Assembly: GCF_007830515.1 (NCBI RefSeq)
Contig: NZ_VLKT01000020.1
Coordinates: forward strand, 58,333-122,332
Origin: Mesorhizobium tianshanense
Lineage (GTDB): Bacteria; Pseudomonadota; Alphaproteobacteria; Rhizobiales; Rhizobiaceae
Reading direction: 5' to 3'
Length of the DNA: 64,000 nt
Positions 1 to 8,951 of this stretch are shown one piece after another. The position numbers were made by a program, and so were the translations under genes. Below the pieces are notes generated by a model that ran no database searches, was not told where the DNA came from, and saw only the letters and a list, made by a program, of their open reading frames with translations. Numbering within the stretch: position 1 is the stretch's first letter; each line of letters starts with the position of its first letter.

Positions 1-785
1 ACCAGATGCTTGTCGGTTTCAGGGTTCCATGTCTCGGTGTCGATGCCGTTGACGATGCCATAGAGATCGACGGATCGCATATTGACGAGCCCATCGAGGC
101 CCATGCCGAACTCCGGCGAGCGGATTTCCTGCGCATAGGTCGGGCTGACCGTGGTGATGGCCCAGGCGGCCTGCAGGCCGGCCTTGAGGAAACCGACGCC
201 GCCATAATATTCGACGCCGTCGAGCGCCATGGCGGCCGCAGGCAAGCCAAGTTCGCCAAAGATGCCGGCGCCGAACTGGCCCTGAAAGGCGAGGTTGTGG
301 ACGGTGATCATCGACGGCGTGCCGACCGCCTTGCCGTAGCGCATATAGGCCAGCGTCATCGCCGACTGCCAGTCATGGGCATGGACGAGATCCGGCTGGT
401 AGCCTGAGATGGCGCCGGCGGCGATGTCGCCGCCAACCTGGCTCAACGCCGCGAAACGGCGCCAATTGTCAGGCCAGTCGGCGCCGGTCGCATTGCCATA
501 GGGACCGCCGGGGCGATCGAACAGATGCGGTGCGTCGAGCACGAACAGGTCGAGCCCGGCGATCTGGACGGCATGGACCGAAGCCTTGCCGCCCTGCAGC
601 AGCGGATACTGGTGAACGGCCTTCTTTTTCTTGAAGGCATCCATCACCTGGGGATAGCCGGGTATAAGCGTGCGCATGGTCACGCCCTTGCCAGCGAGCG
701 CGATCGGCAACGCGCCGGTCACGTCGGCAAGCCCGCCAGTCTTGATCAGAGGGAATATTTCGGGCGTGACCGACAGGACCTGCAT
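1..785 (-). CDS. glgA: Glycogen synthase, N-terminal part (runs off the left edge)
   Basis: Transfers glucose from ADP-glucose to the growing alpha-1,4-glucan (GT5 family) in the cytoplasm. About 261 codons are visible of a family that is usually near 480 residues, so the C-terminal half lies outside the window. The ATG at 785 opens with MQVLSVTPEIFPLIKTGGLA, which contains the K-T-G-G-L nucleotide-sugar motif at residues 15-19. A second family block, HAHDWQSAMT, follows further on. The start lies 3 nt after the glgC stop, with a G-rich stretch upstream, so it is probably the fourth gene of the glgPBCA operon. The family assignment is secure from the N-terminal motif and the gene order. Confidence 0.93.
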   Translation of the reverse strand, partial: MQVLSVTPEIFPLIKTGGLADVTGALPIALAGKGVTMRTLIPGYPQVMDAFKKKKAVHQYPLLQGGKASVHAVQIAGLDLFVLDAPHLFDRPGGPYGNATGADWPDNWRRFAALSQVGGDIAAGAISGYQPDLVHAHDWQSAMTLAYMRYGKAVGTPSMITVHNLAFQGQFGAGIFGELGLPAAAMALDGVEYYGGVGFLKAGLQAAWAITTVSPTYAQEIRSPEFGMGLDGLVNMRSVDLYGIVNGIDTETWNPETDKHL

Positions 786-788
786 CCA

Positions 789-2054
789 CTACAACCCCAG
801 TTTGTCGATCATGACCTGCGTGATGAGGCAGATACCCTTTTCGGAAACGCGGAAGCGCTTGGCATCGAGGGCCGGGTCTTCGCCGACCACGAGCCCCTCC
901 GGTATCCTTACGCCATGATCGATCACCACGCGCTTCAATGTTGCGTTCCGGCCGACATGGCAGTCGGGCAGCATGACGACTTCCTCGAGCGTCGAATAGG
1001 AATTGATGCGCGCGCCGGTGAAGATCAGGCTTCGCTTGAGTGAGGCGCCGGAGACGATGCAATCGCCCGACACCAGCGAAGAGATGGCCATACCGCGACG
1101 GCCATCCTCGTCGTGCACGAACTTTGCCGGCGGCTTCAGCTCGGCATAGGTCCAGATCGGCCAGTCGCGATCGTAGAGGTCGAGTTCTGGCGTGATATCG
1201 GTGAGATCGATATTGGCTTCCCAATAGGCGTCGACGGTTCCGACATCGCGCCAATAGGCCTCGTTCTCGGCGGTCGAGCGCACGCAGGATTTGGCGAAGC
1301 GATGGGCGATCGCCTTTCCGTGCTCGACGATATAGGGGATGATGTCCTTGCCGAAGTCGCGGCTTGAGCCGGGTTCGGCGGCGTCGCGCCGCAATTGCTC
1401 CATCAGGAACTTGGTCTTGAACACATAGATGCCCATCGAGGCCAGGGCAAAGTCCGGTTTGTCGGGAATGCCGGGCGGATCGGCAGGCTTCTCGATGAAG
1501 GAGATGATGGTGTCCTTGTTATCGACATGCATGACGCCGAAGCCGGTCGCCTCCATGCGCGGCACTTCGAGGCAGCCGACGGTGACATCGGCACCGGCGT
1601 CGACGTGCTGGCGCAGCATCAGCTCGTAGTCCATCTTGTAGATGTGGTCGCCGGCCAGGATGACCATGTATTCGGGCCCGTAGGCCTCGATGATGTCGAT
1701 GTTCTGGTAGACGGCGTCGGCGGTGCCCTCATACCACTGCGTTTCCGACACGCGCTGGCTGGCCGGCAGGATATCGAAGCTCTCGTTGCGCTCGGGCCGC
1801 AGGAAGTTCCAGCCGCGCTGCAGGTGGCGGATCAGCGAATGCGCCTTGTACTGGGTGGCGACGCCGAGGCGGCGGATGCCGGAATTGAGCGCATTGGAGA
1901 GCGCGAAATCGATGATGCGCGTCTTACCGCCGAAATAGACAGCGGGCTTGGCGCGCCGGTCGGTCAACTCCCTGAGGCGGCTGCCACGGCCGCCGGCCAG
2001 CACATAGGCCATGGCATCGCGCGCCAGCGGCTGGGTCCGTTTTATCTCTGCCAT
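789..2054 (-). CDS. glgC: Glucose-1-phosphate adenylyltransferase
   Basis: Makes ADP-glucose from glucose-1-phosphate and ATP, the committed step of bacterial glycogen synthesis. It has 421 residues, normal for the family. The nucleotidyltransferase loop LAGGRGSRL lies at residues 19-27, followed by KPAVYFGGKTRIIDFALSN. The C-terminal part has the left-handed beta-helix pattern (CHVGRNATLKRVVIDHGV). I chose the ATG at 2054 because GGAGG lies about 6 nt upstream; a longer in-frame reading back into glgB is not needed. It sits between glgB (35-nt gap) and glgA (3-nt gap), so co-transcription is likely. Confidence 0.96.
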   Translation of the reverse strand: MAEIKRTQPLARDAMAYVLAGGRGSRLRELTDRRAKPAVYFGGKTRIIDFALSNALNSGIRRLGVATQYKAHSLIRHLQRGWNFLRPERNESFDILPASQRVSETQWYEGTADAVYQNIDIIEAYGPEYMVILAGDHIYKMDYELMLRQHVDAGADVTVGCLEVPRMEATGFGVMHVDNKDTIISFIEKPADPPGIPDKPDFALASMGIYVFKTKFLMEQLRRDAAEPGSSRDFGKDIIPYIVEHGKAIAHRFAKSCVRSTAENEAYWRDVGTVDAYWEANIDLTDITPELDLYDRDWPIWTYAELKPPAKFVHDEDGRRGMAISSLVSGDCIVSGASLKRSLIFTGARINSYSTLEEVVMLPDCHVGRNATLKRVVIDHGVRIPEGLVVGEDPALDAKRFRVSEKGICLITQVMIDKLGL

Positions 2055-2089
2055 TTTATCCTCCCAAGTTACTCGCTGCGAGACACCGC

Positions 2090-4303
2090 TCAATCCGGAG
2101 CAAATTCGAGCATGATCGTCGACAGCGGCGGCAGCAGCATCGTCGCCGAGATGCTTCCTCCTTCCGCCCGAGCCTCGACGGCGCCGCCATTGCCCTTGCC
2201 AGAACCGCCATAGTCGGAGGCGTCCGTGTTGATGATCTCGCGCCATCTTCCTGCCGTCGGCAACGGCACGCGGTAATTGTCGCGCGGCACGGGCGTGAAA
2301 TTGGAGATGACGGCGATCGGGTTTCCGCCCGGCGCGCTGCGCAGCCACGCAAAGACGGAGTTCGCGCTGTCGTCGACGATCAGCCAGGAAAAGCCCTCCG
2401 GCTCGCAGTCACGCGCATGCAGGGCCGGGCGCGAGCGATAGAGATAGTTGAGATCGCGCACCGTCTGCCAGACGCCGCGGTGGAGCCGGAAATCGAGCAG
2501 GTTCCAGTCGAGCGCACGCGCCTCGCTCCACTCGCGGCGCTGGGCAAATTCCTGCCCCATGAACAACAGCTTCTTGCCGGGGTAGCCCCACATGAAGGCG
2601 TAATATGCGCGCAATGTCGCGAATTTCTGCCAGTCGTCACCGGCCATCTTGCCGAGCAGCGTCCCCTTGCCGTGCACGACCTCGTCATGGGAGAGCGGCA
2701 GCACGAAATTCTCTGAGAAGGCGTAGACCAGGCCGAAGGTGATATCGTTGTGGTGGTGCTTGCGAAAGATCGGCTCCTTGGAGAAATACTCCAGCGTGTC
2801 GTGCATGAAGCCCATGTTCCACTTGAAGCCGAAGCCCAGTCCGCCCTCATGCACCGGCTGCGAGACCTTCGGCCATGAGGTCGATTCTTCGGCGATCGTC
2901 ATCACGCCCGGATGGTGGCCGTAGACCTCCTTGTTCATCCGCTGGAGGAAGCTGACCGCCTCGAGGTTTTCGCGCCCGCCCTTTTCGTTGGGGATCCATT
3001 CGCCGGCCTTGCGTGAATAATCGAGGTAGAGCATCGAGGCGACGGCATCGACCCGCAAACCGTCGACGTGGTATTTCTCGGCCCAGAACAGCGCATTGTT
3101 GACGAGGAACGAGACCACCTCGCGCCGGCCGAAATTGTAGATCGCGGTGTTCCAGTCGGGATGAAATCCCTTGCGCGGGTCGGCATGCTCATAGAGTGCG
3201 GTGCCGTCGAAATTGGCCAGGCCATGCGCGTCCACCGGGAAATGCGCCGGCACCCAGTCGAGGATGACACCGATGCCGGCGCGGTGGGCGCCGTCGACGA
3301 ACCGGGCAAAACCGTCCGGATCGCCGAAGCGGGCGGACGGCGCGTAAAGGCCCGTCGTCTGGTAGCCCCAGGACGGATCATAGGGATGTTCGGAGATCGG
3401 CATGAATTCGATATGGGTGAAGCCCGTATCGGTGACGTAGGGGATCAGCCGGCCTGCCAGCTCATCCCATGACAGGAAGCTGCCGTCGTCGTGAAGCTGC
3501 CAGGAGCCGGCATGGACCTCATAGATCGACACCGCCTCGCGCCTGGGGTCGGCGTTGCGCCAGAAATTGCGGTGCGCCTCGTCGCCCCATTCATGCGCCG
3601 GCGGAAGCGCCGTCACCGAAGCGGTGGCCGGGCGCAGTTCGGATTTGAAGGCGAACGGATCGGCCTTCAGCGGCAGCCGTACGCCGTCGGGCCCGATGAT
3701 CTCGTATTTGTAGGGCCGGCCGGCGCCGATGTCGGGAATGAACAATTCCCAGATGCCGGTGTCGCGGCGCACGCGCATCGTATGCCTGCGGCCATCCCAT
3801 TCGTTGAAGTCGCCGACCACCGAAACGCGCCTAGCATTGGGCGCCCAGACGGCGAAATGCACGCCGGACGCACCCTCGTGATCGATAAGATGCGCACCGA
3901 GCTTGTCGAACAGCCTGAGATGCGAACCCTCGGCGATGTAATAGTCGTCCAGCGGACCGAGCACCGGGCCGAACGAATAGGGATCGGTCAGCCACCAGTC
4001 GCCGCCGGCATTGCGAGCGTGATAGCGCAGCGGCTGGCGCTTTCTGAGCGACAGCCTGCCCTCGAAGAAGCCGCCTTCGTCGCGCCTGGAGAGTTCGCCC
4101 GCTTTCTTGCCGGTCAGCGTATAGGCAGTGACGAACTCGGCATGTGGGACGAAGCAGCGGGCGACGAAACCCTTGTCCGCCTCATGCACGCCGAGGACAG
4201 CAAACGGGTCGCCATGCGTACCGGCGACAATCGCCGCGACATCGCCGGCTGACGCCAGTCTATCCGGCCCGCTTGTCGCGGCGGTCGCGCGCGGCTTGCT
4301 CAT
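2090..4303 (-). CDS. glgB: 1,4-alpha-glucan branching enzyme
   Basis: Introduces alpha-1,6 branches into glycogen (GH13 family). It has 737 residues, the usual length for the two-N-domain type. The N-terminal part carries a carbohydrate-binding module region (HFAVWAPNARRVSVVGDFN). GH13 catalytic signatures are visible: GLRVDAVASM near residue 415 (nucleophile Asp), EEST near 472 (acid/base Glu) and LSHDEVVHGK near 538. The start MSKPRATAATSG at 4303 is preferred to an upstream in-frame ATG because GGGAGGG lies upstream of it and the first 14 residues of the longer form are low complexity. It is the second gene of the glg operon. Confidence 0.96.
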   Translation of the reverse strand: MSKPRATAATSGPDRLASAGDVAAIVAGTHGDPFAVLGVHEADKGFVARCFVPHAEFVTAYTLTGKKAGELSRRDEGGFFEGRLSLRKRQPLRYHARNAGGDWWLTDPYSFGPVLGPLDDYYIAEGSHLRLFDKLGAHLIDHEGASGVHFAVWAPNARRVSVVGDFNEWDGRRHTMRVRRDTGIWELFIPDIGAGRPYKYEIIGPDGVRLPLKADPFAFKSELRPATASVTALPPAHEWGDEAHRNFWRNADPRREAVSIYEVHAGSWQLHDDGSFLSWDELAGRLIPYVTDTGFTHIEFMPISEHPYDPSWGYQTTGLYAPSARFGDPDGFARFVDGAHRAGIGVILDWVPAHFPVDAHGLANFDGTALYEHADPRKGFHPDWNTAIYNFGRREVVSFLVNNALFWAEKYHVDGLRVDAVASMLYLDYSRKAGEWIPNEKGGRENLEAVSFLQRMNKEVYGHHPGVMTIAEESTSWPKVSQPVHEGGLGFGFKWNMGFMHDTLEYFSKEPIFRKHHHNDITFGLVYAFSENFVLPLSHDEVVHGKGTLLGKMAGDDWQKFATLRAYYAFMWGYPGKKLLFMGQEFAQRREWSEARALDWNLLDFRLHRGVWQTVRDLNYLYRSRPALHARDCEPEGFSWLIVDDSANSVFAWLRSAPGGNPIAVISNFTPVPRDNYRVPLPTAGRWREIINTDASDYGGSGKGNGGAVEARAEGGSISATMLLPPLSTIMLEFAPD

Positions 4304-4354
4304 CAGGCAGTGACCCTCCCCGGACCACGTTGTTCGTGGCCTCATGCAATCATA

Positions 4355-6817
4355 TCAGACGGGCACGTTCCAGATGTCTTTCGCATATTGGCGGATCGTG
4401 CGATCGGACGAGAACCAGCCGACGCGGGCGACATTGCGGATTGCCTTGGCGTACCAATCCGGGCTGTTGCGCCAGACGGCATCGACGTCGCGCTGGGTGG
4501 CGGCGTAGGCATCGAAATCCGCGGCGACCATGAACCAGTCGCCCTGATAGAGGCCGTTGATCAGGTCGCGGTAGCGTTCGGGATCGTCAGGCGAAAAAAC
4601 GCCCGACGAAACGGCAGCCACGGCTTGCGCCAGTTCGGGAGAGGATTCGATGACGGATCGCGGATCGTAGCCGTTGCTGCGCCGCTCGGCGACCTCGGCG
4701 GTGGTCAGGCCGAAGATGAAGATGTTGTCGTCGCCGACGCATTCCTTGATCTCGACATTGGCACCGTCGAGCGTGCCGATGGTCAGCGCACCGTTCAGCG
4801 CGAACTTCATGTTGCCGGTGCCGGAGGCTTCCATGCCGGCAGTCGATATCTGCTCCGAAAGGTCGGCGGCCGGCATCATGATCTCGGCCAGGCTGACACT
4901 GTAGTTCGGCACGAACACCACTTTGAGCAAGCCGCGAACCGCCGGGTCGCGGTTGATGACCCTGGCGACGTCGTTGGCGAGTTTGATGATCAGCTTGGCG
5001 TTATGATAGCTGGGCGCCGCCTTGCCGCCGAAGAACTTGACGCGGGGCATCCAGTCGCGTTCTGGATGGGAGCGGATCTGGTCGTAGAGCGCGACCGTTT
5101 CGAGGATGTTCAAGAGTTGGCGCTTGTATTCGTGGATGCGCTTGATCTGGATATCGAACAGCGCCGAGGGATCGACCTTGATGCCAAGGCGATTGGCGAC
5201 GAGATTGGCAAGCCTAACCTTGTTTGCCCGCTTGACGGCCGCGAACTTGTCGCGGAAGGCGGCGTCGTCGGCGAAGGCATCGAGCTCCTTGATCGCATCG
5301 ATGTCGTCGAGGAAGCGGTCGCCGATCGCCTCGCGGGTGAGCGCGGTGAGACCGGGATTGCACTGGATCAACCAGCGCCGCGGCGTGATGCCGTTGGTCT
5401 TGTTGTTGATGCGGTCGGGGTAGAGCTTGTGGAGATCGGCAAACACCGTTTCCTTCATCAACTCGGTGTGCAGTGCTGACACGCCGTTGATCGAGTGCGA
5501 GCCGACAAAGGCCAGATTGCCCATGCGCACCCGGCGCTCGCCGTTTTCCTGGATGAGCGAGATTTGGCTGATCTGCTCATTCGAGAACTGGTCGGAGGCG
5601 CGCGCCTCCAGCAGCACTTCGGCGTTGATGGCGTAGATGATCTGCATATGGCGCGGCAACAGCCGCTCGAACAGCGGCACCGGCCAGCTTTCGAGCGCTT
5701 CGGGAAGCAGCGTGTGGTTGGTGTAGCCGAAGGTGCGCTTGGTGATGCTCCAGGCCTGGTCGAAATCCATGCCGTGGACATCCATCAACAGGCGCATCAT
5801 CTCGGTCACCGCGATGGCCGGATGGGTGTCATTGAGATGGATTGCCGCCTTGTCGGGCAGCGACTGCAGATCGCCATACTGGCTGAGATGGCGCTGGACG
5901 ATGTCCTGCAGCGAAGCGGTGGAGAAGAAATATTCCTGCCTCAGCCGCAGCTCCTGCCCGGCCTTGTGAGAATCGGCGGGGTAAAGGACGCGCGACAAGG
6001 CATCGGCCTTGTTGCTTTCGGCAAGCGCGCCGATATGGTCGCCAGCATTGAACTTGTCGAGCAGGATCGGATCGATCGGCATCCCGGACCAGAGGCGCAG
6101 CGTGTTGACCCGCTTGGCCCGCCAGCCGACCACCGGCGTATCATAGGCGACGGCCAGAACGTGTTCGGTCGGCTTCCAGACATGGCGCTCGAGCCGGCCG
6201 TCCTTCGAGGTGATCGATTCCACCGCGCCGCCGAAGCCAACCTCGAAGGAACGTTCGCGGCGCTCGAACTCCCAGGGGTTGCCGTGATCGAGCCAGGTCT
6301 CGGGCAGTTCTACCTGCCAGCCGTCATGAATTTCCTGCCGGAACATGCCGTTGGCGTAGCGAATGCCATAGCCATGCGCGGGGATATCGACTGTCGCCAT
6401 GCTTTCCATGAAACAGGCGGCGAGCCGGCCGAGACCGCCATTGCCAAGGGCCGCATCCGGCTCGAGCGCGGCGATGATGTCGAGATCGACGCCAAGCGAC
6501 GACAGCGCCTCGCGCATGTTGTCCATCAGGCCGAGATTGGAAAAGGCGTCGCGCATGAGGCGACCGATGAGGAATTCGAGCGACAAATAGTAGACGCGCT
6601 TTTCCTGCTGATCATAAGCCTCTTTCGTCGATTGCATCCAATGATCGACGATATGGTCGCGCACGACCTTGATCGAGGCGGTGAGCCAGTCGTATTGCGT
6701 CGCGACGCTGGTATCCTTGCCGAGCCTGTATTTGAGGGCCTTCAAGACTTCGTCGGCGAGCGCCTTGGGATCGGAGTTTTCGAGGATGGGAGCTTCGGAT
6801 GTCATTGCGCGCGTCAT
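4355..6817 (-). CDS. glgP: Glycogen phosphorylase
   Basis: Releases glucose-1-phosphate from glycogen or maltodextrin using inorganic phosphate and a pyridoxal-phosphate cofactor (GT35). It has 820 residues, typical for the family. The PLP-lysine block EASGTGNMKFALNGALTIGT lies near residue 665, and the N-terminal block YYLSLEFLIGRLMRDAFSNL is present. The start at 6817 is supported by GAGAGG about 5 nt upstream; an ATG four codons later is possible. It is the first gene of the glgP-glgB-glgC-glgA unit, so storage and mobilisation enzymes share a transcript. Confidence 0.96.
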   Translation of the reverse strand: MTRAMTSEAPILENSDPKALADEVLKALKYRLGKDTSVATQYDWLTASIKVVRDHIVDHWMQSTKEAYDQQEKRVYYLSLEFLIGRLMRDAFSNLGLMDNMREALSSLGVDLDIIAALEPDAALGNGGLGRLAACFMESMATVDIPAHGYGIRYANGMFRQEIHDGWQVELPETWLDHGNPWEFERRERSFEVGFGGAVESITSKDGRLERHVWKPTEHVLAVAYDTPVVGWRAKRVNTLRLWSGMPIDPILLDKFNAGDHIGALAESNKADALSRVLYPADSHKAGQELRLRQEYFFSTASLQDIVQRHLSQYGDLQSLPDKAAIHLNDTHPAIAVTEMMRLLMDVHGMDFDQAWSITKRTFGYTNHTLLPEALESWPVPLFERLLPRHMQIIYAINAEVLLEARASDQFSNEQISQISLIQENGERRVRMGNLAFVGSHSINGVSALHTELMKETVFADLHKLYPDRINNKTNGITPRRWLIQCNPGLTALTREAIGDRFLDDIDAIKELDAFADDAAFRDKFAAVKRANKVRLANLVANRLGIKVDPSALFDIQIKRIHEYKRQLLNILETVALYDQIRSHPERDWMPRVKFFGGKAAPSYHNAKLIIKLANDVARVINRDPAVRGLLKVVFVPNYSVSLAEIMMPAADLSEQISTAGMEASGTGNMKFALNGALTIGTLDGANVEIKECVGDDNIFIFGLTTAEVAERRSNGYDPRSVIESSPELAQAVAAVSSGVFSPDDPERYRDLINGLYQGDWFMVAADFDAYAATQRDVDAVWRNSPDWYAKAIRNVARVGWFSSDRTIRQYAKDIWNVPV

Positions 6818-6877
6818 GCTGCCTCTCGTGCGGTTGCCATGATCATACCGGCTTTCACTATTCCTCCCACCCCCATG

Positions 6878-6894
6878 CTAGTGCATCTCACTAG
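6878..6894. promoter_or_regulatory. Inverted repeat upstream of glgP
   Basis: CTAGTG and CACTAG form a perfect 6-bp inverted repeat with a 5-bp spacer, about 60 bp upstream of glgP in the 134-bp gap between glgP and frcA. The position fits an operator or part of the glg promoter. No regulator can be named. Confidence 0.3.
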
Positions 6895-6951
6895 ATGTTC
6901 AATCGATTTAGGCAGCCACGGGGCCAACCAGCCCTGCGGCAATTTGGCGAT

Positions 6952-7734
6952 TCAGGCCGCCAGCGCCGCCTCCGGCGGAAGCTTCGCTCCGGTCATGAAG
7001 GCGACGGCATCGGACATCGTATACTGCTTGGGATCGATGACACACAGGCGACGGCCCAGCCGATGGATGTGAATGCGGTCGGCCACCTCGAAGACATGCG
7101 GCATGTTGTGCGAGATCAGCACGATCGGCAGGCCGCGCTTCTTCACGTCGAGGATCAGTTCGAGCACGCGGCGGCTTTCCTTGACGCCTAACGCCGCCGT
7201 CGGCTCATCCATGATGACCATCTTCGAGCCGAAGGCGGCGGCGCGCGCCACCGCCACGCCCTGGCGTTGGCCGCCCGAGAGCGTTTCAACGGCCTGGCTG
7301 ATATTCTGAATGGTCATCAGGCCAAGTTCGGTGAGCTTGTCGCGGGCGCGTTTTTCCATTGCCGGCCGGTCGAGCATGCGCAGCCAGTCGCCCAGAAAAC
7401 CCGGTTTGCGGATCTCGCGACCGAGGAACATGTTGTCGGCGATCGACAGCGCCGGCGACAGCGCCAGGTTCTGGTAGACGGTTTCGATGCCGGCTTCACG
7501 GGCCTCGATGGGCGACTTGAAGAGCACCTGCTTGCCGTCCAGCTCGATGATCCCCTCGTCCGGGATCACGGCGCCCGAGATCGCCTTGATCAGCGTCGAC
7601 TTGCCTGCGCCATTATCGCCGATCACGGCCAGGATTTCTCCGGGATAGAGATCGAAATCGCAGTTGTTCAGTGCCGTGACGCGGCCGTAGCGCTTGAGGA
7701 GGCCGCGCGCGGTGAGGATGGGCTCTTGGGTCAT
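6952..7734 (-). CDS. frcA: Fructose-type ABC transporter, ATP-binding subunit
   Basis: Energises sugar import through the FrcBCA-type transporter (CUT2 subclass). It is a single 260-residue ABC domain, as in FrcA, rather than the duplicated ~500-residue form of RbsA/XylG. Walker A GDNGAGKST is at 39-47, the signature LSGGQ at 152-156 and Walker B KMVIMDEPTAAL at 171-182. The ATG at 7734 starts 2 nt after the frcC stop, so translation is probably coupled. It is the last gene of the frcBCA unit. The fructose assignment rests on the neighbouring binding protein and fructokinase. Confidence 0.9.
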   Translation of the reverse strand: MTQEPILTARGLLKRYGRVTALNNCDFDLYPGEILAVIGDNGAGKSTLIKAISGAVIPDEGIIELDGKQVLFKSPIEAREAGIETVYQNLALSPALSIADNMFLGREIRKPGFLGDWLRMLDRPAMEKRARDKLTELGLMTIQNISQAVETLSGGQRQGVAVARAAAFGSKMVIMDEPTAALGVKESRRVLELILDVKKRGLPIVLISHNMPHVFEVADRIHIHRLGRRLCVIDPKQYTMSDAVAFMTGAKLPPEAALAA

Positions 7735-7736
7735 GG

Positions 7737-8798
7737 TTACACCGAAACCTTTCTGATCCACTGGTCGATCGCCACGGCGCCGATGATCAGCACACCGGTG
7801 AGCAGCACTTTCCATTGCGGATCGGCGCCCATCATGTTGAGACCCATTGAGACGACGCCGACGATCATCGCGCCGAACAGAGTGCCCAAAATAGAGCCGC
7901 GTCCGCCGAAGAGGGAAATGCCGCCGATCACCGTCGCGGTGATCGCCTGCAAATTGTAGTCGGTGACGGCAGCGGACGGCGAAATCGAGCCATTGCGGCC
8001 GATCGAGACCCAGGCGGCGAAAGCGGCAATCAGCCCGGCAAGTGTGTAGACCGAGATCAGCACCTTCCTGGTCTGGATGCCCGACAGCTTCGCCGCCTCC
8101 GGATCGTCGCCGACAGCGTAGACATGGCGGCCCCATGCCGTGTGATTGAGCACGTACCACAGGATCAGCACCAGCACGACCATGGCGATGACGCCGAGCG
8201 TCAGCACCGCCGTGCCGACCTTGAAGTTCAGGCCAAACAGATGCAGCAGCGGCGCCTGGACATCGACGTCGGCGTCGCGGATCGTCTCATTGGCCGAATA
8301 GATGAAGTTGGTGGCCATGACGATGTTCCAGGTGCCGAGCGTGACGATGAAGGGCGGCAGCTTCATGTAGGCGACTAGCAGCCCGTTGAGCAGCCCGCAG
8401 GCCCCGCCGGCGGCCAGCCCGATCACCACGGCGAGCAAGGTCGGCAGACCATAGGTGACCGCGCAATTGCCCATGATCACGGCCGAAATCACCATGATCA
8501 CGCCGATTGACAGGTCGATGCCGGCTGTAAGGATGACCAGCGTCTGCGCGGCACCGAGAATACCGACGATGGCGATCTGCTGCAGGATCAGCGTCAGCGT
8601 GTAGGACGAAAAGAACCGCCCGCCGATCGTGACGCCGAAAACAGCGATCGCCAGAACCAGCACGATCAGCGGCACCGCAGCCGGAGTGGAATGCAAGAAA
8701 TGCTGGATGCGCTTGACGACCGAAGTACCGTGTTCGTCAAAAGCAGCGACGCTGTCGCTGCTCGAGATGGCCTTCTCGAATTCCTGGACCTGGCTCAT
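7737..8798 (-). CDS. frcC: Fructose-type ABC transporter, permease
   Basis: Inner-membrane permease of the CUT2 (ribose/fructose) class, 353 residues. After a polar N-terminus of about 35 residues there are roughly ten hydrophobic segments, starting with AAVPLIVLVLAIAVFGVTI. The family block TVIGGISLFGGRGSILGTLFGA lies near the C-terminus and contacts the ATPase in related systems. ATTTCCTCCCG on the plus strand just beyond the start gives a GGGAGG ribosome-binding site about 6 nt before the ATG. It lies between frcB (153-bp gap containing a stem-loop) and frcA. Confidence 0.92.
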   Translation of the reverse strand: MSQVQEFEKAISSSDSVAAFDEHGTSVVKRIQHFLHSTPAAVPLIVLVLAIAVFGVTIGGRFFSSYTLTLILQQIAIVGILGAAQTLVILTAGIDLSIGVIMVISAVIMGNCAVTYGLPTLLAVVIGLAAGGACGLLNGLLVAYMKLPPFIVTLGTWNIVMATNFIYSANETIRDADVDVQAPLLHLFGLNFKVGTAVLTLGVIAMVVLVLILWYVLNHTAWGRHVYAVGDDPEAAKLSGIQTRKVLISVYTLAGLIAAFAAWVSIGRNGSISPSAAVTDYNLQAITATVIGGISLFGGRGSILGTLFGAMIVGVVSMGLNMMGADPQWKVLLTGVLIIGAVAIDQWIRKVSV

Positions 8799-8899
8799 GT
8801 TTCCTCCCGTTGAGCTTCAGCTACGCCGACGCCCGTTCACCATTCCCGATCTGCCGTCGGAATTGTTCGCGCTCGCGATTGCGCATCGTCCACCCGAAG

Positions 8900-8923
8900 C
8901 GGCCGGGGATCAAGCCCCGGCCG
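8900..8923 (-). promoter_or_regulatory. Stem-loop between frcB and frcC
   Basis: CGGCCGGGG and CCCCGGCCG form a perfect 9-bp GC-only stem with a 6-nt loop in the 153-bp frcB-frcC gap. No T-run follows on the minus strand, so it is not a classical terminator. Such hairpins after binding-protein genes often stabilise the upstream mRNA and give partial attenuation, which would raise FrcB over FrcC and FrcA. This role is inferred. Confidence 0.6.
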
Positions 8924-8951
8924 ATCGGCTCCGTTGCCTGTCAGACCGGTA

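Noticed and set aside
789..2348. Longer glgC reading starting inside glgB
   Set aside because: The extra 98 residues are the wrong frame of glgB; GGAGG 6 nt before the ATG at 2054 marks the real start.
4325..4339. CCACG-TTGTT-CGTGG hairpin between glgP and glgB
   Set aside because: Only a 5-bp stem without a T-run; too weak to call a terminator.
5495..7072. 525-codon open frame antisense to glgP
   Set aside because: Same mirror effect; it runs across the intergenic region into frcA without any sequence signature.
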